Positions 14,085-19,219 of a DNA stretch of 19,219 nucleotides are shown here, piece after piece. The position numbers and the translations under genes were made by a program. This DNA comes from CAZXVW01 sp964644025 (GTDB taxonomy: Bacteria; Acidobacteriota; Terriglobia; Bryobacterales; Bryobacteraceae). The stretch spans positions 1 through 19,219 of the forward strand of contig CAZXVW010000065.1 of the NCBI GenBank assembly GCA_964644025.1, written 5' to 3'. Each line of letters begins with the position of its first letter. Within the stretch, counting starts at the first letter, position 1. The notes beneath the pieces were generated by a model. It made no database searches and was not told where the DNA came from. It worked only from the letters and a program-made list of their open reading frames with translations.

Positions 14085-17000
14085 ATGCAGAAACTCGCCC
14101 AGATCTGTATTCGCCGGCCCGTGTTCGCCACCATGCTCATCGTGGCGCTGGTGGTCATGGGCCTGTACTCCTACGGCGAACTTGGCGTGGATTTCTTCCC
14201 CAGGGTCGAATTTCCGATTGTCACGGTGACCACGACGCTGCGGGGCGCCTCGCCGGAGGAGGTGGAAAGCCAGGTCACCAAGCGGATCGAGGAAGCGGTC
14301 AACACGATCAGCGGAATTGATGATCTTACTTCCACCTCGGCGGAGGGTATCTCGCTGGTCATGATCCAGTTCGTGCTGGAAAAGGACCCGGACGTAGCGG
14401 CCCAGGAAGTGCGCGACAAGGTGAACGCCGTGGTGGGCCAGCTTCCGCGTGATGCGGACCTGCCGATTATCGACAAGCTGGCAACTGACGCTGCGCCGGT
14501 GCTGGACATCGCGGTGGCCGCGAACCGCGACTTGCGGGAGACGACGAAGATCGTCGATGACCGGATCAAGAAAAACATCGAAACGGTGAGCGGCGTTGGC
14601 CAGGTCCGCCTGGTCGGCGACCGGACGCGCCAGATCCAGGTGTGGCTGGACGGTGAGAAGCTATACGCTTACAACCTGAATATCGACCAGGTCCGGGCAG
14701 CCCTGGCGGCGCAGAACGTGGAGATTCCGGGCGGCCGGGTAGACCAGGGCCTGCGCGAGTTAACCCTCCGTACTATGGGGCGGCTGAGGAGGCCAGCAGA
14801 CTTTGAGCGGATCGTGGTGGCTGAGATCAACGGCAAACCGGTCCGCATCGCCGATATCGGGCGCGTCGTGGACGGGGTCGAGGAGCCGCGGTCACTGGCG
14901 CGGCTGGACGGCAAGCCGGCCGTCGTGCTGGAGGTCCGCAAGCAGTCGGGCACCAACACGCTCGAGGTGGTGCGTGCCATCAAGGCGCGGGTGGACGAGC
15001 TGCGTCCGACGCTGCCGCCGGACTTCACGATCACTTACGCGCAGGATCAGTCCACGTTTATTTACGCCTCCTTCAAGGCCGTGCAGGAGCACTTGATTCT
15101 GGGAGGTTTCTTTGCCGCCCTGATCGTGCTGCTGTTCATCCGGAGCTGGCGGTCCACGCTGATCGCCGCGGTGGCGATCCCCACCTCCATCATTTCCACG
15201 TTCACGCTGATGCGGTGGATGGATTTCACCCTGAACCAGATCACCATGCTGGCGCTGGTGCTGGTGGTGGGCATCGTGATCGACGACGCCATCGTGGTGC
15301 TGGAAAACATCTTTCGCTTTGCCGAGGAGAAGAAGCTGTCGCCGATGCAGGCGGCCATCGAGGGCACCAAGGACATCGGGCTGGCGGTGATGGCGACTAC
15401 GTTCAGCCTGGTGATCATTTTCCTGCCGCTGGCGTTCATGGGCGGGTTCGTGGGCCGGTTCATGTCGAGCTTCGGCTTCACGGCGGCTTTCGCCATCATG
15501 GTCTCCCTGCTGGTCAGCTTCACGCTAACGCCGATGCTGTGTTCGCGGTACTTGCGGCCCTCGGCGAACCGCGGCGGGAGCAGCACGAAGGAGACTCTGG
15601 TTTTCCGGATGCTGGCCGTCCCGTACCGGAAGATGCTCACCTGGTCGCTGGCACACCGGCGGGCCGTCGTCTCCCTGGCGGTGGTGGTGGCGCTTTCGGC
15701 GATTCCGATGGGCATCTTCATCGGAAAGGATTTTCTTCCGGAAGATGACCGGAACGAATTCGCGGTTTCGGTCCGGATGCCGCCGGGGTCCTCGTTGGAA
15801 GGGAGTGACCAGGTCATGCGCCGGATCGAGAACGAGTTACGGCAGTTGCCGGGAGTGCGCAACCTGCTGGTCACCATCGGCGCCGACGTCCGGCGGCAGG
15901 TGGACCGCGGCACGCTGGTGGTGGAACTGGTACCTGCGGAGGAGCGGCGCCAGAGCCAGCGGGAGCTGATGCTGATGGCGCGGCGAAGGCTCGAAAAGTT
16001 CCGCGACGTGGTCATCAGCGTGCAACTGGCGTCGATGATTCAGGGCGTTCCCCAGTACGATCTGATGTTCTCGATCCAAGGCCCGGATCTTGATCAGTTG
16101 GACCGGTACGCGACCCAGATCAAGCAGCGGCTGGCTCAGGTGCCCGGGGTCACCGACCTGGACACGACGTTCGAGGCGGGCAAGCCCGAGGTGCGGGTAC
16201 ACATCAATCGTGACAAGGCGGCGGACCTGGGCGTGCGGGTCGGTTCCATCGCCACCGCGCTCCGGACCTTGGTGGGGGGCGATCCTCAGGTAACCACCTA
16301 CCGCGAGGGAGAAGACCGCTACGACGTGATGCTGCGGGTGGACAAGGAGTTTCGCGACTCGCCGGACGCCCTCCAGCGGCTCTTTGTACCCTCCTCGAAG
16401 CTGGGCAACGTCCCGATCTCCAATGTGGCTTCGCTGGAGGAGGCGACCGGCCCCACCCAGATCACCCGCTGGAACCGGCAACGGAACGTCATCCTGATGG
16501 CGAACATCGTCGAGGGGCAGTCGCTGAGCAATGTTTTGCAGATTCTGGACCGGACGGTAGCGGACCTGCACCTGCCGCCGGAGTACCAGACGGGCCTGGT
16601 GGGCCGGACCAAGGAATTCGGCCGCGCGGCCGGCGAATACGTGATGACGTTCCTGCTGGCCATCATCTTCATGTACATGGTGCTGGCGGCGCAATTTGAA
16701 AGCTTCGTCGATCCGGTGACCATTCTGACCGCGCTGCCCCTGTCAATCCCCTTCGCCCTCCTGTCGCTGATACTGGTCGGGGAGCACTTCTCGATCATTT
16801 ACAGTTCGGTGGGTATTTTTCTGCTGGTGGGCATCGTGAAGAAAAATACGATTCTTCAGGTGGACCACATCAAGGCGCTGCGCCGGGAGGGAAGGCCGCG
16901 CCTGGAGGCCATCCTGCAAGGATGCGAGGACAGGCTGCGGCCGATCCTGATGACGACAGCGTCGCTGGTGGCCGGAATGCTGCCGATGGCCCTCGGCGGC

Positions 17001-17216
17001 GGCGCTGCTTCCGGTTCGCGGCGCATGGTGGCGATCGTGGTGATCGGCGGACAGACGCTGTGTCTGCTGCTCACGCTGCTGGTGGCCCCGGTGGTTTACT
17101 CGCTACTGGATGACGTCGCCCAGTTCCAGCTTTCGGCCCGCCTGCGGCCGTTGCTCGCCCGGGGCGGGTTGGCGCTGCGCCGGGCCGGGAACGGGCTGAC
17201 CGGACTCATACGGTAA
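14085..17216 (+). CDS. HAE1-type RND efflux pump, inner-membrane subunit
   Basis: A 1043-residue proton-driven multidrug-type exporter of the AcrB/MexB family. It opens with ICIRRPVFATMLIVALVVMG (helix 1), then GVDFFPRVEFPIVTV. Helix 4 holds VVGIVIDDAIVVLENIF with the proton-relay aspartates D400-D401, and helix 10 holds GIVKKNTILQ, whose K920 matches the family's essential lysine. Periplasmic loops lie at about 35-330 and 560-860, and the usual 12 helices can be placed. Metal-exporter (HME) subfamily motifs are not evident, so drug, lipid or other hydrophobic substrates are likelier. AAGGAG at 14069-14074 lies 10 bases before the ATG. Both flanking operon genes are within 5 bases. Confidence 0.97.
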   Translation: MQKLAQICIRRPVFATMLIVALVVMGLYSYGELGVDFFPRVEFPIVTVTTTLRGASPEEVESQVTKRIEEAVNTISGIDDLTSTSAEGISLVMIQFVLEKDPDVAAQEVRDKVNAVVGQLPRDADLPIIDKLATDAAPVLDIAVAANRDLRETTKIVDDRIKKNIETVSGVGQVRLVGDRTRQIQVWLDGEKLYAYNLNIDQVRAALAAQNVEIPGGRVDQGLRELTLRTMGRLRRPADFERIVVAEINGKPVRIADIGRVVDGVEEPRSLARLDGKPAVVLEVRKQSGTNTLEVVRAIKARVDELRPTLPPDFTITYAQDQSTFIYASFKAVQEHLILGGFFAALIVLLFIRSWRSTLIAAVAIPTSIISTFTLMRWMDFTLNQITMLALVLVVGIVIDDAIVVLENIFRFAEEKKLSPMQAAIEGTKDIGLAVMATTFSLVIIFLPLAFMGGFVGRFMSSFGFTAAFAIMVSLLVSFTLTPMLCSRYLRPSANRGGSSTKETLVFRMLAVPYRKMLTWSLAHRRAVVSLAVVVALSAIPMGIFIGKDFLPEDDRNEFAVSVRMPPGSSLEGSDQVMRRIENELRQLPGVRNLLVTIGADVRRQVDRGTLVVELVPAEERRQSQRELMLMARRRLEKFRDVVISVQLASMIQGVPQYDLMFSIQGPDLDQLDRYATQIKQRLAQVPGVTDLDTTFEAGKPEVRVHINRDKAADLGVRVGSIATALRTLVGGDPQVTTYREGEDRYDVMLRVDKEFRDSPDALQRLFVPSSKLGNVPISNVASLEEATGPTQITRWNRQRNVILMANIVEGQSLSNVLQILDRTVADLHLPPEYQTGLVGRTKEFGRAAGEYVMTFLLAIIFMYMVLAAQFESFVDPVTILTALPLSIPFALLSLILVGEHFSIIYSSVGIFLLVGIVKKNTILQVDHIKALRREGRPRLEAILQGCEDRLRPILMTTASLVAGMLPMALGGGAASGSRRMVAIVVIGGQTLCLLLTLLVAPVVYSLLDDVAQFQLSARLRPLLARGGLALRRAGNGLTGLIR

Positions 17217-17221
17217 TCGCT

Positions 17222-18865
17222 ATGTGGAGAAATTGGCTTGCTGTCCTGTTGCTGTGTGCGCCTGCGGCGGCGCAGATCGATTCCCCGTCGCGCGTCGGCG
17301 TTGGCGTCATTAAACGGAAACTGTCGCTGGCTGACGCCATCGAGATGGCGCTGAAGAAAAACCTGGAAATTGAAATCGAAAAGACCAATATTTCGGTTGC
17401 GGCGCAGAGCGTCCACGGGGCTCACGGCTACCTGGACCCGCGTTTCCGCTGGGCGCCGCGATACGAAAACCGGCAGATACCGACCAGCTCACCGCTGGTG
17501 GGGGCCAACGGCAAGCTGGTGGAGAAAGTCGGTTCCCAGACCTTCTCCTGGAGCCAGCGGCTGCCCTGGTGGGGCATGGGGATTCAGGCCCAGTTTGAGA
17601 ACGACCGGCAATCGACGACCAATCCGTTTACCAGCCTGAGCCCTTATCAGACCGGGCGCCTTGGGGCCAGCCTCACGCTGCCGCTGCTGCGCAACCGGAA
17701 GACCGACCCGGCGCGGGCGAACTTAAGAATCACCAACAAGCAAAAGGAGCTGTCCGAGACCCAGTTCAGGCTGAAGGTGATTGACGTGGTGTCGCGCGTC
17801 GAGGAGGCTTACTGGAACCTGGTGGCCGCTCGTCAAAGCGTTCGCGTGGCCTCGGAAGCGGTGAAGCTGGCGCGCGAGCAACTGGCCCGCACCCGGCGCA
17901 TGATCGAGAGCGGAACGCTGGCTCCGGTGGAGCTGGCTGCCGCCGAGGCCGAGCTGGAGCGGAGGGTGGATACCTGGTATAGCAGCATCGGCCTGGTCAC
18001 CGAGGTCGAGAACGCCCTCAAGCTTCTGATCACCGAGAACCGTCAGGAACCGTTGTGGGATGACGAAATCATTCCCACCGAGGAGCGAACGCTGGAGCCG
18101 CCGCGGGTGGATGACGTCCGGGCGGCCGTCAGGAGCGCGTTGCAGAAGCGCCCGGAACTGCGCCAGATAGGCTTGCGGCTGGAGACCAACGACATTCAAG
18201 CCAGGCTGGCGCGGAACCAGACCCGCCCGGAGGTGAACGTGGTCGCCGGTTATACGGTGGCCGGACTGGCGGGGACGCTGTCGTCGACCGAGAATCCATT
18301 TTCCAAGCTCAGCGGCGCGCAGTTCTTGCGAACCAACGAACTGTCGGAAATCCACGGCTTGCCTCCGCTGCCGGCCCCCAGCTTCGGCGGCGTGGTGAGC
18401 ACGCAAATCGGCGGCTTTGGGAGCGTGCTGAGCGCCATCGGCCGCGGCACCTATCCGACCGCGTTCGTCGGCCTGCAGATGGACTTCGTCGGCCGCAACC
18501 GCGCCGCCGAAGCCGAGGCGGCCAAGGCAGCCATCGCCGAGCGCCGCCTGAAACTGCAGCGCGACCAGCTCGAGGAGGCCATTGAGGCCCAGGTGCGCAA
18601 CGCGTTGCAGCAGATCCAGACCGCCCGCCAGCGCATCGCGGCCACCGAAGCCAGCGTCCGCGCGGCCGAGGAACGGTTGCAGAGCGAAATCCGCCTGTTC
18701 CGCTCCGGCGAATCGACTAACTTCCTGGTGCTCACCCGGCAGAACGAGCTGGCCGACTCGCAGCGGCGGGCGGTGGTTGCCAAACTGGACTTCAACAAGG
18801 CCGTGGCCCGCGTCAGGAAGGCTCTCGGCACCACGCTCGAGACGTACCGCATCGAGCTGCAGTAG
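17222..18865 (+). CDS. TolC-family outer-membrane efflux channel
   Basis: A 547-residue channel subunit that should trimerise in the outer membrane and complete the efflux path. A signal peptide spans about 1-18 (LLCAPAAAQ). The two-repeat TolC fold is visible: LSLADAIEMALKKNLEIE (34-51) begins repeat 1, with long coiled helices at about 165-270 (VVSRVEEAYWNLVAARQS). DDVRAAVRSALQKRPELRQ begins repeat 2, with helices at about 420-520 (AAEAEAAKAAIAERR). It is longer than E. coli TolC, mainly through an insert of about 60 residues near 345-405 (TVAGLAGTLSSTENPFSK onward). Such inserts suggest extra surface or periplasmic loops. It follows the pump stop by 5 bases without an obvious Shine-Dalgarno, so translation may be coupled. 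Assignment is firm. Confidence 0.93.
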   Translation: MWRNWLAVLLLCAPAAAQIDSPSRVGVGVIKRKLSLADAIEMALKKNLEIEIEKTNISVAAQSVHGAHGYLDPRFRWAPRYENRQIPTSSPLVGANGKLVEKVGSQTFSWSQRLPWWGMGIQAQFENDRQSTTNPFTSLSPYQTGRLGASLTLPLLRNRKTDPARANLRITNKQKELSETQFRLKVIDVVSRVEEAYWNLVAARQSVRVASEAVKLAREQLARTRRMIESGTLAPVELAAAEAELERRVDTWYSSIGLVTEVENALKLLITENRQEPLWDDEIIPTEERTLEPPRVDDVRAAVRSALQKRPELRQIGLRLETNDIQARLARNQTRPEVNVVAGYTVAGLAGTLSSTENPFSKLSGAQFLRTNELSEIHGLPPLPAPSFGGVVSTQIGGFGSVLSAIGRGTYPTAFVGLQMDFVGRNRAAEAEAAKAAIAERRLKLQRDQLEEAIEAQVRNALQQIQTARQRIAATEASVRAAEERLQSEIRLFRSGESTNFLVLTRQNELADSQRRAVVAKLDFNKAVARVRKALGTTLETYRIELQ

Positions 18866-18931
18866 CCTGAAGTTCCTGGCGGCTTGACACTGGCCCCGGC
18901 CGCGATTCGCCGCTCCATCCTCATCCGGTCG

Positions 18932-18946
18932 CTTCCGAGTCGGAAG
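18932..18946. other. 15-bp palindrome beside the transposase end
   Basis: CTTCCGAGTCGGAAG has perfect 7-base arms around one G. It lies 9 bases past the transposase stop and 67 bases after the TolC stop. A one-base centre cannot form a simple RNA hairpin, so a protein site or part of the insertion-sequence end is more likely than a terminator. The other end of the element is outside the window, so an inverted-repeat match cannot be tested here. Confidence 0.3.
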
Positions 18947-18954
18947 ATGATATC

Positions 18955-19219
18955 CTAGTCTCCTGTTTCTGAAATTCGTTTATACTTCCGGACCTTGCGT
19001 ACGATCGTGTTAGCCGTGGCAACCCAAGTGAAGGGCTGCGGATTCTTGTTGTTCTCGCGGATGTAATTCTGAATCGCTTTGGTGAGATCGCGCACCGAGT
19101 GAAAGGTCCCGCGGCGGATTTGCTTTCGGGTGATCTCAGCGAAGCAACGCTCCACCTGGTTGAGCCAGGATGAGCTCGTCGGGGTGAAGTGGACGTGATA
19201 GCGGGGATGGGCGGCGAAC
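18955..19219 (-). CDS. IS630-type transposase, C-terminal part (cut by window edge)
   Basis: The minus-strand frame is open from the right edge to the TAG at 18955-18957, giving about 88 residues. It reads HPRYHVHFTPTSSSWLNQVER, then CFAEITRKQIRRGTFHSVRDL and KAIQNYIRENNKNPQPF. The glutamate in LNQVER matches the third residue of the DDE catalytic triad in IS630-family transposases, and the tail with N-NPQPFTW is typical. A GTG at 19155 is inside the gene and is not its start. The remainder lies beyond the window, so whether the element is intact cannot be said. No terminal repeat or target TA duplication can be assigned from this side alone. It converges on the efflux operon. Confidence 0.9.
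   Translation of the reverse strand, partial: FAAHPRYHVHFTPTSSSWLNQVERCFAEITRKQIRRGTFHSVRDLTKAIQNYIRENNKNPQPFTWVATANTIVRKVRKYKRISETGD

Noticed and set aside
18932..18946. Intrinsic terminator for the efflux operon
   Set aside because: The palindrome has a one-base centre and no following T-tract, so it cannot form the usual terminator hairpin.

Overview
The window is high-GC bacterial chromosome with about 11 complete protein genes, one small hypothetical gene, one tRNA and a transposase fragment at the right edge. The gene set suggests an environmental Acidobacteriota of the Solibacter/Bryobacter type: a secreted Cys-type sulfatase, a short ceramidase-like secreted hydrolase, a DUF362 protein, a CpaE-like ATPase, a GT39-like membrane protein and a tetR-adaptor-RND-TolC cassette. 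That assignment is inference from gene content and composition. No rRNA or ribosomal protein marker is present to confirm it.

Layout. 49-1677 (+) is a membrane-anchored DUF362 protein. 1774-1851 (-) is tRNA-Pro(CGG) with an encoded CCA. 1913-2158 (-) is a small hypothetical gene. 2416-3165 (+) is a Yip1-like membrane protein that ends on the same CTAG as the convergent GT39-like gene (3162-5132, -). 5288-5521 (+) is a DUF2892 protein with a clear -10 box and Shine-Dalgarno. 5589-6935 (-) is a secreted sulfatase. 7298-8518 (+) is an orphan CpaE/TadZ-like ATPase with an altered P-loop. 12062-8664 (-) is a tight three-gene set: polyprenyl glycosylphosphotransferase, pyrE, and a ceramidase-like hydrolase coupled to pyrE by a 4-base overlap. 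12240-18865 (+) is a complete tripartite efflux operon. It runs TetR, lipoprotein adaptor, HAE1-type RND pump, TolC-like channel, and is preceded by three 15-bp direct repeats overlapping a candidate promoter. 18955-19219 (-) is the C-terminal end of an IS630-type transposase.

How the genes work together. The efflux operon is the one clear functional system. TetR probably senses a compound and controls its own transcript, which includes the adaptor, pump and channel that together span both membranes. The glycosylphosphotransferase and the GT39-like protein both point to envelope polysaccharide or glycolipid work, but they are not adjacent. The sulfatase and ceramidase-like protein look exported and may scavenge sulfated glycans and lipids.

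I found no convincing wholly new multi-gene system. The least explained structures are two intergenic arrays of a degenerate 7-bp tandem repeat (TGGTCNN; about 15 units at 8537-8641 and 9-10 at 2237-2306), the 15-bp repeats in front of tetR, and the P-loop change in the orphan CpaE-like protein.
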